Made by a program: the position numbers and the translations under genes. The notes under the pieces were generated by a model, which worked only from the letters and a program-made list of their open reading frames with translations, searched no databases and was not told the DNA's origin. A DNA stretch of 64,000 nucleotides from the NCBI RefSeq assembly GCF_900110415.1, contig NZ_FODR01000007.1:301573-365572 (forward strand), given 5' to 3'. Source of the DNA: Mucilaginibacter sp. OK283 (GTDB lineage: Bacteria; Bacteroidota; Bacteroidia; Sphingobacteriales; Sphingobacteriaceae). Of this stretch, positions 24,293 through 34,228 are shown in pieces. How positions within the stretch are numbered: position 1 is the stretch's first letter; every line of letters begins with the position of its first letter.

Positions 24293-25726
24293 ATGCGATA
24301 TTTTAAATTTATATTTCTGGGTTTGATAGCACTGTCTGCAACACGGGTACAGGCACAAACTGATTCTGTTCTTTCAATCAGGCAGTGTGTAGATATTGCC
24401 ATAAAAAACAATCTCGACGTAAAGAAAAGCGAACTGCAAATGGAACGCCTGCAGGTTGGTTATAACCAGGCAAAGGAATATTTACTGCCTGCTATCAATG
24501 GTTCGGTTAACCATGGTATAAATAATGGCCGTAACATTAATCCTTTTACAAACAGCTATGTTACGCAATCACTTACTTATGGTAATTATAGTTTGAACGG
24601 TTCACTTACGCTTTTTAGCGGGATGCAAAACTTAAACAACATCAAGCAAACCTCGCTTTCTTACCAGGCAGGCAAAATGGATTTTCAGCAGGCTAAAGAT
24701 CAGGTAACCATCAATGTAATTACCGCGTACCTTCTGGTATTAGATAATGCAGAGTTGCTTGGCCAGGTAACTAATCAGCTCGAGGTATCAAAAAAGCAGG
24801 TTGAGCGATTGGATATATTGGAAAAAGAGGGCGCCAATAAACTACCATCAGATTTGTACGACTTAAAGGGTACTCTTGGCGATAATCAATTAAATGTTGT
24901 ATCGGCCAAAAACGCATTAGAAGTTTCAAAGCTTAACCTGATGCAAATGCTAAATATTCCTTACAATAGGAACCTTAAACTGGAACCCTTAACTGTACAG
25001 GATGTTTCTGCGAAAACAGATGCCAGTTCAGACCAGGTATATGATGCTGCACTGCAGCAACTGGCTTACATTAAAGCTGCCGAACTAAGAAGTAAAAGCG
25101 CCGAAAAAGGTGTTAAGGTAGCGCAGGGCGCATTACTGCCTACGCTATCTTTAGGGGCCGGAATTTTTACTAATTATTCCAGTGCAGCACAAAGCTCAAC
25201 GTTTATTGATTCTACAACTGTAAATACCGGGGCTTTTGTAAATGGTGCCGGCGGTACCAAACAGGCTGTTTACTCTACCCAGGCCAACTACAGCAATCAT
25301 AGCATTGGTTATTACGATCAGTTTAAAAACAATTATAGTACCCAGGTTAGTTTAAACCTCCAAATCCCTATCCTCAATTATTTTCAAAACCGTAACAAAG
25401 TAAAACTGGCTAAAATAAATCTGGAAGAAGCGAAGTTTGTAGAAAGTAACTCCAAGATAGTTTTAAAGCAAAACGTAGAACAGGCTTACCTGAACATGAC
25501 GTCGGCATATGAAAGGTATACCGTGCTGTCCGATCAGGTTAAAGCTTATACAGAATCATTCAGGATAGCCGAGATTCGTTTTAATAATGGAGTCCTAACT
25601 TCGTACGATTTTGTATTAGCTAAAAACAACCTGGACAGGTCAAAAATCAATATGATAAATGCCCGCTACGATTGTTTTATCTATAATAAAATATTAGATT
25701 ATTACCAGGGCAAGTTGACGTTATAA
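24293..25726 (+). CDS. TolC family outer-membrane channel protein
   Basis: 477 residues. Signal peptide ending near VQAQ (residue 22). Two long helical repeats of OEP type: LSIRQCVDIAIKNNLDVKKSELQME at the start, and a second half with QIPILNYFQNRNKVKLAKINLEEAK and ITYNNGVLTSYDFVLAKNNL-like sequence near the end. It should trimerise in the outer membrane as the exit duct of an export machine. Operonic with the ABC ATPase. A terminator follows. Confidence 0.92.
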   Translation: MRYFKFIFLGLIALSATRVQAQTDSVLSIRQCVDIAIKNNLDVKKSELQMERLQVGYNQAKEYLLPAINGSVNHGINNGRNINPFTNSYVTQSLTYGNYSLNGSLTLFSGMQNLNNIKQTSLSYQAGKMDFQQAKDQVTINVITAYLLVLDNAELLGQVTNQLEVSKKQVERLDILEKEGANKLPSDLYDLKGTLGDNQLNVVSAKNALEVSKLNLMQMLNIPYNRNLKLEPLTVQDVSAKTDASSDQVYDAALQQLAYIKAAELRSKSAEKGVKVAQGALLPTLSLGAGIFTNYSSAAQSSTFIDSTTVNTGAFVNGAGGTKQAVYSTQANYSNHSIGYYDQFKNNYSTQVSLNLQIPILNYFQNRNKVKLAKINLEEAKFVESNSKIVLKQNVEQAYLNMTSAYERYTVLSDQVKAYTESFRIAEIRFNNGVLTSYDFVLAKNNLDRSKINMINARYDCFIYNKILDYYQGKLTL

Positions 25727-25792
25727 AAAAAGCTAAAAAGTTTTGGGATTTGTAAAAAAGTTTTACTTTTATCGCAGAATTTAAATCCCAAT

Positions 25793-25846
25793 ATCCGGTT
25801 TATATGCCACTGCAATAGCTGTGTAATATAAACCGGATTTCTATTT
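25793..25846 (+). terminator. terminator after the TolC-like gene
   Basis: 13-bp perfect stem (25793-25805 with 25826-25838), 20-base loop, followed by a T-rich stretch. Confidence 0.75.
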
Positions 25847-25923
25847 TGTGGCCTCCTTAAATTACCTTTTGTTGCTTCTGGGTAATTTTAATAATTTTAT
25901 CGGCTAAAACTAACCCTACGAAA

Positions 25924-26526
25924 ATGAAAAAAACAATCTTACTAACACTTAGTATCTGCCTGTTATCCATGGGCATCGCATCTGCCCAAATAGTGCCAAG
26001 CTTTTCGTTTGGCGCTAAAGCTGGTTTGAACTTCTCGGCATTTCCGGCAAATGGAAAGTATGATAACAGTTCGCAAGCAGGTTATTTAGGAGGTGTTTGG
26101 GCAAGGTTTGGTGCACTTGGCTTTAATTTTCAGCCAGAGATGTATGCCACAGCAAAAAACCTCACTGTTAAGGACGATGCCGGAAATGAAAACAAGGCCA
26201 AGTTCACAAGTTTGGATGTGCCCTTGCTTGTAGGTACAAAAATTGGCGCGCTGGGCTTAGGCGGTCGTTTTTATGGCGGCCCCGTTTTTTCCTTTACCGT
26301 AAACAGGGATCAAAGTTATAGTAGTGCTGCTGCCGAAGTTGCTAAATTAAACTATAAAGACGCTAACTACGGTATTCAACTTGGCGCTGGTGTGGATATT
26401 AAGGATTTTTCGGTTGATTTAAGGTACGAAGGCGGTTTGAATAAAATTAGCTATGGCCCTGGTTATACGCACACCCGCGTTAGCATTTTTAGCCTTTCAT
26501 TGGCTTACAAAATATTTTCGCTGTAA
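25924..26526 (+). CDS. outer-membrane beta-barrel protein (porin-like, PorT family)
   Basis: 200 residues. Signal peptide ending near ASAQ (residue 21). SFGAKAGLNFSAF at the start and alternating amphipathic strands to a terminal VSIFSLSLAYKIFSL are typical of small eight-stranded Bacteroidota barrels of the OMP_b-brl family. Specific role unknown. It stands alone between terminators. Confidence 0.85.
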   Translation: MKKTILLTLSICLLSMGIASAQIVPSFSFGAKAGLNFSAFPANGKYDNSSQAGYLGGVWARFGALGFNFQPEMYATAKNLTVKDDAGNENKAKFTSLDVPLLVGTKIGALGLGGRFYGGPVFSFTVNRDQSYSSAAAEVAKLNYKDANYGIQLGAGVDIKDFSVDLRYEGGLNKISYGPGYTHTRVSIFSLSLAYKIFSL

Positions 26527-26554
26527 AGGCGTAAACCCTGTTCAATATTATCAC

Positions 26555-26586
26555 AAGGCTTGCCATACAACGGCGGGCCTTTTTTA
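26555..26586 (+). terminator. terminator after the barrel gene
   Basis: 10-bp stem with two G-U pairs (26555-26564 with 26572-26581), 7-base loop, and a run of T to 26585. Confidence 0.8.
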
Positions 26587-26745
26587 TTTACCGGCCCCGT
26601 CCCATTATACATCATAAACATGTCTTTTTAGTATTATATTTTCAGGCTAATTGGCAATAATAGTATTATACTTATTGTAAATTGTACACCTATATTTAAA
26701 TTCCGGTTTGTTATCCAACAAAACCGCGCAAAAGGTTGCAATACA

Positions 26746-28536
26746 ATGAGTATAATTTTCAATAGCGTCAAAATTTCGGCAGGCAGGTTAACAGGGATAT
26801 TTTTATTACTGTTTATGGTTAAGCCGGGCACAGCCCAAACTAAAGATACCTCGTCAAATCCAATAAGGTTAAACCAAATAGGGTTTTATCCAAACGCCAT
26901 AAAAAAGGCAATCGTTTTAAGTGGCGCTGGCGGTTTGTTTACAATCCAGTCGCCCAATAAACGCACCGTGTTCAGTGGGAGCTTAAAACCTTCTGTCAGT
27001 CTGTCTTTCGCAGGTAGAACTACTTACATAGCCGATTTTAGCGATTTTACTAAACCGGGCGAATACCAGCTGACTGTTGCCGGCGCAGGCAGCTCTTATC
27101 CATTTAAAATAGCTGGTAACGTTCATCAGAAAATAGCAAAAGGAGTTATCAAAGCCTATTACTTTATGCGGGCATCAACGCCGTTGCCGGTAAAGTATGC
27201 CGGTAAATGGAGCAGGGCAGGGGGGCACCCGGATGATAAAGTAATAGTACATCCTTCGGCAGCAAGCGAAAAACGACCTGCAGGTGCTATTATATCGTCG
27301 CCCCGTGGCTGGTACGATGCCGGCGACTATAATAAATATGTGGTAAACAGCGGCATCAGCACAAGTACCCTGCTTTCGTTATACGAGGATTTTCCGGCTC
27401 ATATGAAAACCGTTAAGCTTGATATCCCTGAAAGTGGTAACAGCCTGCCCGATCTGCTAAACGAGGTGCTTTGGAACCTGCGGTGGATGCTTACCATGCA
27501 GGATCCTAATGATGGCGGCGTGTACCATAAGTTAACCAACGCGGCTTTTGATAAGTTTGAGATGCCGGATAAAGATATCACGCCCCGGTATGTGGTACAA
27601 AAAGGTACCGCTGCCGCCCTTGATTTTGCTGCGGTTATGGCACAGGCCTCAAGAATTTTTAAGCAATTTCCGCAACAAACACCTGGCCTGGCCGATTCAT
27701 GTATCGTGGCCGCGAAAAGCGCCTGGCAATGGGCTGTCAAAAACCCAAATGTTGCTTACCGGCAGGATGAGAATAATAAAAAATTTAACCCCGCCATAAC
27801 CACCGGAGGGTACGGCGACAACAACTTTACCGATGAATTTATTTGGGCAGCATCCGAAATGTTTGTTACCACAAGTGATTCTGACTATCTGAAAAATATC
27901 AACCTGTTACCCGACGATAAAATGCCGGTACCGGCCTGGGGGCAGGTAAAGCTCTTAGGCTATTATACGCTGCTTAAAAACAACGCGGGCATTGCTAAGT
28001 TACCAGAGATCAAAAAAAGATTAATAAATGCCGCAGATGAATTAATTAAGGGTGTTGATGATAATGCTTATCAAACATCCATGACATTATCGGCCCGGCA
28101 TTTTGGCTGGGGAAGCAATTCGGATGCGGCAAATCAGGGCGTTTTATTATTACAGGCTTATCGGCTAATACCCGATAAAAAGTACCTGGATAACGCGCTG
28201 GCCGATTTGGATTACCTGCTGGGCAGAAATGCTACCGGGTACTCATACGTAACCGGATATGGTACTAAAACGCCTATGCACCCGCATCACCGCCCTTCGG
28301 CAAGCGATGGGATAACAGAGCCGATACCCGGCTTATTGGTAGGTGGGCCAAACCCGGGGATGCAGGATGGTATCAAAGTGCCATCTAAGGTACCTGACGA
28401 AGCTTACATCGACGATACCCAGGCTTATGCCGCCAACGAGGTTACCATAAACTGGAATGCACCGATTGCTTACCTGGCCAACGCGATAGAAGCCTTGCAA
28501 AATCAGTTAAGCCTAAAAACGAAATCAACTAAATAG
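26746..28536 (+). CDS. glycoside hydrolase family 9 (endoglucanase-like)
   Basis: 596 residues. Signal peptide ending near GTAQ (residue 31). An N-terminal Ig-like domain (about 40-125; IRLNQIGFYPNAIKKAIV) precedes an (alpha/alpha)6 catalytic domain. Catalytic base region GWYDAGDYNKY (Asp about 191 and 194), the conserved His in HPHHRPSASD, and the acid Glu in AANEVTINWNAP (about 565) are all present. GH9 enzymes cut beta-1,4-glucan or related beta-glucans. 28 bases upstream of a GH3 enzyme, which would take the released oligosaccharides to glucose. Confidence 0.93.
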   Translation: MSIIFNSVKISAGRLTGIFLLLFMVKPGTAQTKDTSSNPIRLNQIGFYPNAIKKAIVLSGAGGLFTIQSPNKRTVFSGSLKPSVSLSFAGRTTYIADFSDFTKPGEYQLTVAGAGSSYPFKIAGNVHQKIAKGVIKAYYFMRASTPLPVKYAGKWSRAGGHPDDKVIVHPSAASEKRPAGAIISSPRGWYDAGDYNKYVVNSGISTSTLLSLYEDFPAHMKTVKLDIPESGNSLPDLLNEVLWNLRWMLTMQDPNDGGVYHKLTNAAFDKFEMPDKDITPRYVVQKGTAAALDFAAVMAQASRIFKQFPQQTPGLADSCIVAAKSAWQWAVKNPNVAYRQDENNKKFNPAITTGGYGDNNFTDEFIWAASEMFVTTSDSDYLKNINLLPDDKMPVPAWGQVKLLGYYTLLKNNAGIAKLPEIKKRLINAADELIKGVDDNAYQTSMTLSARHFGWGSNSDAANQGVLLLQAYRLIPDKKYLDNALADLDYLLGRNATGYSYVTGYGTKTPMHPHHRPSASDGITEPIPGLLVGGPNPGMQDGIKVPSKVPDEAYIDDTQAYAANEVTINWNAPIAYLANAIEALQNQLSLKTKSTK

Positions 28537-28564
28537 ATATCTCTCAATTCAAATCAACAAACAA

Positions 28565-30847
28565 ATGCGAAAAATTTACATAACAGCAGCAAGTTTAATT
28601 TTGCTCAATGTAATATCACCGGCGGTACAGGCCCAAAAAAAGCCGGCAGAGAGCGCTACCGATAAAAAAGTAGATGCCCTGATAGCCAAAATGACGTTGG
28701 AGGAAAAGGTAGGCCAGATGACCGAAGTAACCTCTGATGTAGTATCAAAAACAAACGCGCCCGATCATGAGCTGGATGCCGATAAACTAAAAGAGGCCAT
28801 CATGAAATATCATGTGGGTTCGATTTTGAATGTAACCGGCCATGCTTACAGCCGCGAGCATTGGTATGATGTAATATCAACCATCCAAAAAGCTGCCGAC
28901 CAGGACCGTTTAAAAATCCCGGTTATTTATGGTATAGATGCCATACATGGGGTTACTTATACTGTAGGCAGTACGCTTTTTCCGCAGGAAATTGCTGTGG
29001 CAGCTACTTTTAACCGTGATATTGCTCATAAGGCCGGCGAGATCACCGCGTATGAAACCCGCGCCAGCTATATCCCATGGAATTATTCGCCCGTGCTCGA
29101 TTTGGGAAAATCGGCACTTTGGCCACGTATTTATGAAACCTTTGGCGAAGATCCTTATTTAGTTAAAACAATGGGTGCAGCCATTATAAAAGGCTACCAG
29201 GGTAATGATGTAGGCGATAAATACCACGTAGCCGCCTGTATGAAGCATTATTTGGGTTATAGCTTCCCTTTAAGTGGTAAAGACCGCACCCCGGCGTGGA
29301 TTCCCGACCGCTATATGCGCGAATACTTTTTACCTTCGTTTGCCGAAGCGGTAAAGGCAGGTGCTAAAACCCTGATGATCAATTCGGGCGAGATTAATGG
29401 TGTACCGGTACATGCCAGCAAATACCTGCTTACCGACGTACTGCGCGGCGAACTGCATTTTGATGGCATAGCAGTTACCGACTGGCGCGATATTCAATAC
29501 CTGCATGATCGCCACCACGTAGCCGCCACCCAAAAAGATGCAGTGATGATTGCGGTTAACGCCGGTGTGGATATGAGTATGGTGCCTTACGACTATACTT
29601 TTTTCACTTACCTGGTTGAGTTGGTTAAAGAAGGCAAAGTACCTATGACACGCATCAATGAAGCCGTACACCGCATATTGAAAGTTAAGTACGAACTGGG
29701 CTTATTTGAACGCCCGGTTGGCAACCCCACTGATTATCCAAAATTCGGATCGGAAGAATACCGCTTGGCAAGCGTACAGGCCGCAAATGAGGCCATCACG
29801 CTGCTTAAAAACAATAACAACGTGTTGCCGCTTAAAAAAGATATGAAAGTGCTGGTAACAGGCCCTACGGCCAATACCATGCGTTCATTGGACGGGGGAT
29901 GGAGCTATACCTGGCAAGGTGATGAATCGGACAAATTTGCCGCTAATAAGAACACCATATTGGAGGCTATTCAGCAAAAAATCGGAAAAAACAACGTAAG
30001 CTACGAGGCAGGCGCTGGTTTTGACAGCCTGCAAAACATCGACGAGGCTGTTAATGCTGCTAAAAAAGCAGATGTAATTGTGCTTTGCCTTGGCGAGCTA
30101 TCTTATACCGAAAACGTAGGTAATATTGAAGACCTGAATCTTCCGCCTGCCCAAATTCAACTGGCACAGGCATTGGCAAAAACAGGCAAGCCCGTGATAC
30201 TGGTGCTGGCCGAAGGTCGCCCAAGGATAGTTACCGATGCCGAGAAACTTTCGGCCGCCACATTGATGGCTTATTTGCCGGGCAACGAGGGCGGCGATGC
30301 TATAGCAAGCGTATTGTTTGGCGATGTAAACCCATCAGGTAAATTGCCGATAACGTATCCGCGTTTTCCTAACGCTTTAAATAACTACTACCGTAAAAAC
30401 CTGGAGAATGGTAACCCTGATGATAAACACGGTTACAATCCTTTATACGAGTTTGGTACCGGCTTAAGCTATACCACGTTTAGTTACAATAACCTGCACG
30501 TCAGCAAACCCGAGTTAAAGGATAACGAAACCTTGACAATTACTGTTGATGTTAAAAATACAGGCCAGATAGAGGGTAAGGAATCGGTATTGTTGTATAC
30601 CAGCCAGCAGTATGCCAGCATTGCGCCAGATACCAAACGTTTAAGGGCGTACGATAAGATTTCGTTAAAACCCGGCGAAACAAAAACGGTATCGTTTAAA
30701 ATAACCCCGAAAGACCTCGCCTTTGTGAACGATATAAGTAAAACCGTTACCGAAGCGGGTGAGTTCAAGATTATGGTTGGCGATCAAACGCAAAGCTTTA
30801 ATTATGTATCGGCAAGCACCGTTCCGTCAAGAACCGGTAAACTATAA
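28565..30847 (+). CDS. glycoside hydrolase family 3 beta-glucosidase (BglX-like)
   Basis: 760 residues. Signal peptide ending near VQAQ (residue 23). Domain order: GH3 N-terminal barrel with nucleophile Asp in GIAVTDWRDI (about residue 306), GH3 C-terminal sandwich with LGELSYTENVGN (acid/base Glu region) and PSGKLPITYP, and a fibronectin-III-like domain at the end (VKNTGQIEGKESVLLY). It is predicted periplasmic and removes terminal beta-glucose. Co-transcribed with the GH9 gene. Confidence 0.94.
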   Translation: MRKIYITAASLILLNVISPAVQAQKKPAESATDKKVDALIAKMTLEEKVGQMTEVTSDVVSKTNAPDHELDADKLKEAIMKYHVGSILNVTGHAYSREHWYDVISTIQKAADQDRLKIPVIYGIDAIHGVTYTVGSTLFPQEIAVAATFNRDIAHKAGEITAYETRASYIPWNYSPVLDLGKSALWPRIYETFGEDPYLVKTMGAAIIKGYQGNDVGDKYHVAACMKHYLGYSFPLSGKDRTPAWIPDRYMREYFLPSFAEAVKAGAKTLMINSGEINGVPVHASKYLLTDVLRGELHFDGIAVTDWRDIQYLHDRHHVAATQKDAVMIAVNAGVDMSMVPYDYTFFTYLVELVKEGKVPMTRINEAVHRILKVKYELGLFERPVGNPTDYPKFGSEEYRLASVQAANEAITLLKNNNNVLPLKKDMKVLVTGPTANTMRSLDGGWSYTWQGDESDKFAANKNTILEAIQQKIGKNNVSYEAGAGFDSLQNIDEAVNAAKKADVIVLCLGELSYTENVGNIEDLNLPPAQIQLAQALAKTGKPVILVLAEGRPRIVTDAEKLSAATLMAYLPGNEGGDAIASVLFGDVNPSGKLPITYPRFPNALNNYYRKNLENGNPDDKHGYNPLYEFGTGLSYTTFSYNNLHVSKPELKDNETLTITVDVKNTGQIEGKESVLLYTSQQYASIAPDTKRLRAYDKISLKPGETKTVSFKITPKDLAFVNDISKTVTEAGEFKIMVGDQTQSFNYVSASTVPSRTGKL

Positions 30848-30900
30848 TTTGAGCCAAAAGCAGAAGGCTTAAAGCACAAAGCGTGGAAATAAAAGTTACC

Positions 30901-30957
30901 GAAGCAGGTATTGAGAATTTGGCGTATGCCGGCTTTTCAATACCTGCTTCCTGTTTT
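30901..30957 (+). terminator. terminator after the GH9-GH3 operon
   Basis: 14-bp perfect stem (30901-30914 with 30937-30950), 22-base loop, then ctgttttt. Confidence 0.8.
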
Positions 30958-31004
30958 TGAAGCCTGTTAAAAGCTTTATGCCTTAGGCTTTCAGCTTTTA
31001 GCAT

Positions 31005-31012
31005 TATATTTG
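31005..31012 (+). promoter_or_regulatory. -7 box for the GH53 gene
   Basis: TATATTTG fits TAnnTTTG. It overlaps the alternative upstream ATG at 31010, which therefore cannot be the start, and supports ATG 31037 (24 bases downstream). Confidence 0.55.
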
Positions 31013-31036
31013 TTTACCCGTTATAAATTATTCCAG

Positions 31037-32068
31037 ATGAAGAAGGCGCTGTGTTCATGCTTGCTATTGATATCCTGTTTAAATTTTTCCTGTTCCAAAA
31101 CAAAATCAACGCCTGAGCCGGTGGTGGTTGATCCGCCAGTTGTGATTGCTAAAGGCGCCGATATCAGCTGGGTTACCGAAATGGAGGCCAAAGGCATAAA
31201 GTTTTATGATAAATCGGGTACTCAGCAAGATTTGTTCGCCCTGTTAAAAAGCCTCGGATTTAATGCTATAAGGTTGCGTGCCTGGGTTAATCCAACAAAC
31301 GGTTATTGTAACACTGCCGATGTTGTAGCTAAAGCATTGCGTGCCAAAGCCCAGGGCTTTAATATCATGATTGATTTTCATTATAGCGATTGGTGGGCCG
31401 ATCCGGGTAAACAAACTAAACCCGCTGCCTGGGCCGCGCTTGATTTTACCACGCTGACTTCGACCCTGCATGATTATACCAAAAGCGTTATGAATACGCT
31501 TAAAGATAACGGTATCACCCCGGCATGGGTGCAGGTTGGTAACGAAACCAACGACGGCATGCTTTGGGAAGATGGCCGCGCCTCAAAAAACATGGCCAAT
31601 TTTGCTACTTTGGTCAAAAGCGGTTATGCTGCTGTTAAAGAAGTGAGCCCAACCACCCAGGTAATTGTACATATTTCAAACGGTTATGATAATGGCCTTT
31701 TCCGTTGGATGTTTGACGGGTTGAAGGCTAACGGTGCCAAATGGGATATCATCGGTATGTCTTTATATTCATCCAAAACAAATTGGGCTACTTTGGATTC
31801 GCAGTGTTTAACCAATATGAACGATATGGTTTCCCGTTATTCAACCCCGGTTATGGTGGTTGAAGTTGGGATTGAAGCCGGCGCACCGGCCGAAGCAAAA
31901 GCTTTCCTGTCGGATATTATCAGCAAAGTAAAATCTGTAAATGGAAGCAGCGGTAAAGGTGTTTTTTACTGGGAGCCCGAAGCCTATAACAACTGGCAGG
32001 GCTATGGTTTAGGCGCCTTTGATACCGCGGGCAAACCTACAGCGGCGTTGGATGCGTTTGCAAATTAA
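31037..32068 (+). CDS. glycoside hydrolase family 53 arabinogalactan endo-beta-1,4-galactanase
   Basis: 343 residues from ATG 31037. Lipoprotein signal MKKALCSCLLLISCLNFSC with several possible Cys; the lipobox is most likely at NFSC. GH53 motifs: KGADISWVTEMEAKG, NAIRLRAWVNP, MIDFHYSDWWADPG, the acid/base Glu in VQVGNETNDG (about 169) and the nucleophile Glu in MVVEVGIEAG (about 274). It cuts beta-1,4-galactan, a pectin side chain. Separate transcription unit from the GH9-GH3 operon. Confidence 0.93.
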   Translation: MKKALCSCLLLISCLNFSCSKTKSTPEPVVVDPPVVIAKGADISWVTEMEAKGIKFYDKSGTQQDLFALLKSLGFNAIRLRAWVNPTNGYCNTADVVAKALRAKAQGFNIMIDFHYSDWWADPGKQTKPAAWAALDFTTLTSTLHDYTKSVMNTLKDNGITPAWVQVGNETNDGMLWEDGRASKNMANFATLVKSGYAAVKEVSPTTQVIVHISNGYDNGLFRWMFDGLKANGAKWDIIGMSLYSSKTNWATLDSQCLTNMNDMVSRYSTPVMVVEVGIEAGAPAEAKAFLSDIISKVKSVNGSSGKGVFYWEPEAYNNWQGYGLGAFDTAGKPTAALDAFAN

Positions 32069-32179
32069 AGGCTTAGTTTGTTCAGTGCGATGAATTTAAA
32101 AAGCCCTTAATGGTGAAAAAGAGATGATAATAAAATGTCTTTTTTCTACAAGTTTCCGGATTAGCATATAACAACCTTC

Positions 32180-32938
32180 ATGAAAAAAATACTATTCCTC
32201 ATTGTATCGGTGCTTTTAGCCCCAGTTAATTTAAAAGCCCAGCCAAAACATTTTAAGGTACTGGCGCTGTATGAGAATGGCGGACACCACATAGCGTTTT
32301 CAAAACGCGCTATGGTTTGGCTGGATAAACTGGCTGCCGAAAAGGGGTTCAGTATAGATTATCTTCAAAAGCCTGATAAAATTAATGATGAATTTTTAAG
32401 CCATTACCAGTTGTTGTTGCAACTGGATTATGTACCCTATGGCTGGCCGGATAGCGCCGCGGCCGCTTTTAAAAAATATATTACCGAAGGCAGGGGCGGA
32501 TGGGTTGGTTTTCATCATGCCACCTTGCTGGGCGAGTTTGACGGTTTTCACGAATGGCAATGGTTTTCGGATTTTATGGGTGGTATCAGCTGGAAAAACT
32601 ATATAGGAACATTTGCCAAAGGCACTGTAAATATGGAGGATAAGCAGCACCCGGTTATGAAGGACATCCCTGCATCCTTCCGGATTGAACAGGAGGAGTG
32701 GTATACCTATGATAAAAGCCCCCGGCCCAATGTACACGTACTGGCAAGTGTTGATGAATCAACCTACGATCCACAAGGTGATGTAAAAATGGGCGATCAC
32801 CCCGTGGTGTGGACTAATGAGCATGTTAAGGCGCGCAACGTTTATATTTTCATGGGCCATTCACCAAACTTACTGGATAACCCGGCCTGGGTGAAGTTGG
32901 TTACAAACGCTATTTTCTGGGCTGCGGGTGTTAAGTAG
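32180..32938 (+). CDS. ThuA domain protein, secreted
   Basis: 252 residues. Signal peptide ending near LKAQ (residue 21). ThuA (class I glutamine-amidotransferase-like fold) features: LALYENGGHHIAFSKRA, GRGGWVGFHHATLLGEF, EWYTYDKSPRPNVHVLAS and HPVVWTNEHVKARNVYIFMGHSPNLLDNPAW. Members are linked to sugar metabolism but the reaction is not settled. Lies beside glycoside hydrolases; a second ThuA protein is at 57.8 kb. Confidence 0.88.
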   Translation: MKKILFLIVSVLLAPVNLKAQPKHFKVLALYENGGHHIAFSKRAMVWLDKLAAEKGFSIDYLQKPDKINDEFLSHYQLLLQLDYVPYGWPDSAAAAFKKYITEGRGGWVGFHHATLLGEFDGFHEWQWFSDFMGGISWKNYIGTFAKGTVNMEDKQHPVMKDIPASFRIEQEEWYTYDKSPRPNVHVLASVDESTYDPQGDVKMGDHPVVWTNEHVKARNVYIFMGHSPNLLDNPAWVKLVTNAIFWAAGVK

Positions 32939-32947
32939 TAAGTCTTA

Positions 32948-33052
32948 AGTCCTAATTCTGAAGTCAATAGCCTTAAGTACAGGGCGAATTTTAAATTATC
33001 ATTTTCAATTCAAGAATTCCGACTTAGGACTTAGGACTTTAGGCTCAGGACT
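32948..33052. repeat. AAGTCYTAAG-rich spacer with inverted words
   Basis: The spacer between convergent genes has aagtcctaa (about 32948) and its complement ttaggactt (about 33023 and again soon after), so several alternative short hairpins can form. A similar word-rich spacer lies at 2550-2625. Confidence 0.4.
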
Positions 33053-34228
33053 TCAAATTTTAAGGCGTAAACGCTTCTTTTCCATTAAACCAACCAGGGC
33101 TATCAGTATAAACCCGGTAGCCATAGATCGCACCAGCCCGATGGCCCCGTTGTTAAATATATCGGGATACTTTAGGTGAAAAAGCTTTAATATATACACC
33201 TGGAAGTAGGGTAGCAGGTAACAGGTAAGCGTGCTGGTACCTGCAGGCCATATCAGTTTAAACCAATTCTTTTTACCTTTAACATCTACCAGGAAAATCA
33301 TCAGTTCAAAAACCAATATGGTAATGCCGCTGCATATAAAGATCCAGGCTGGGGTTGAACGTATTTTTGAGATGCCATCGGCATAAGGGCGGATTAATAA
33401 CCCTGATACAATTAATAGTAATCCCGTTGCGCCAAATATTACCCACAATAATTGTGTTTTGTTTTTTGATACAAGCAGCGCGTAAATTTCAGAGATCATA
33501 ACGCCGCCCATTACTAAACACTCTGCCGATGCATCGCCCAGTACCGGAATTTTAAATTTGAAAGCACCGGCGTGCCTGGCTATATTTATGGTTACAAAAG
33601 TGAGTAATACAATCACCAGGATATTGATTTTTCCTTTGGCCAAAAGATATACCAGCGCGCATACCAGGTAAGCCCAGCCTATAATGCCCAAAATACCCCA
33701 CCAATAAGGGCGCATGCCCTGTATTACACCGTCTTCGCCTCCTTTATAGATAACAGCCATAACGATGAGCAGCAAAATCCCGGCGCCTATAAATGTGTAC
33801 CGTTTTTTTGGAGCCATTGTTTCGGGATAATCCAGCCAAATGAGGAAGAAACCGATGGTTATTAATATAGCCCATAGCGCCTGGGGTATAATGCCTGCTG
33901 TAAGGGCATAGTTTTCCAGGTTTACATGAAAAAAGCCCATAATAATCAGTGCAGCGCTGCGGGTAAGTATATAGGTTAATATTGATGAAAAAGAATCGCC
34001 CTTATTCAACCTGTTTTTAATAGCAAAAGGCAACGAAAGCCCTACAATGAACAAAAACGCCGGGAAAATGGTATCTGCAAAACCCATCGCGTCGGCTTTA
34101 CCGCTTGCGTGGTCTATCCATTCGGGAATGTGCTTTACGCCGCTGGCGTCATTAACAAATATCATTAATAACATAGTGACAGCCCGTAGGACATCAATAG
34201 ATAAAAGGCGTTTAGGGAGCTGGTTCAT
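33053..34228 (-). CDS. DUF5009 multi-pass membrane protein (HGSNAT-like acyltransferase relative)
   Basis: 391 residues with about ten membrane helices. The N terminus RLLSIDVLRAVTMLLMIFVND and GFADTIFPAFLFIVGLSLPFAI are the signature of the DUF5009/YeiB-like group related to heparan-alpha-glucosaminide N-acetyltransferase, which acetylates terminal glucosamine across a membrane. Whether this member is a transferase is unknown. Encoded against the flanking carbohydrate genes. Confidence 0.85.
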   Translation of the reverse strand: MNQLPKRLLSIDVLRAVTMLLMIFVNDASGVKHIPEWIDHASGKADAMGFADTIFPAFLFIVGLSLPFAIKNRLNKGDSFSSILTYILTRSAALIIMGFFHVNLENYALTAGIIPQALWAILITIGFFLIWLDYPETMAPKKRYTFIGAGILLLIVMAVIYKGGEDGVIQGMRPYWWGILGIIGWAYLVCALVYLLAKGKINILVIVLLTFVTINIARHAGAFKFKIPVLGDASAECLVMGGVMISEIYALLVSKNKTQLLWVIFGATGLLLIVSGLLIRPYADGISKIRSTPAWIFICSGITILVFELMIFLVDVKGKKNWFKLIWPAGTSTLTCYLLPYFQVYILKLFHLKYPDIFNNGAIGLVRSMATGFILIALVGLMEKKRLRLKI

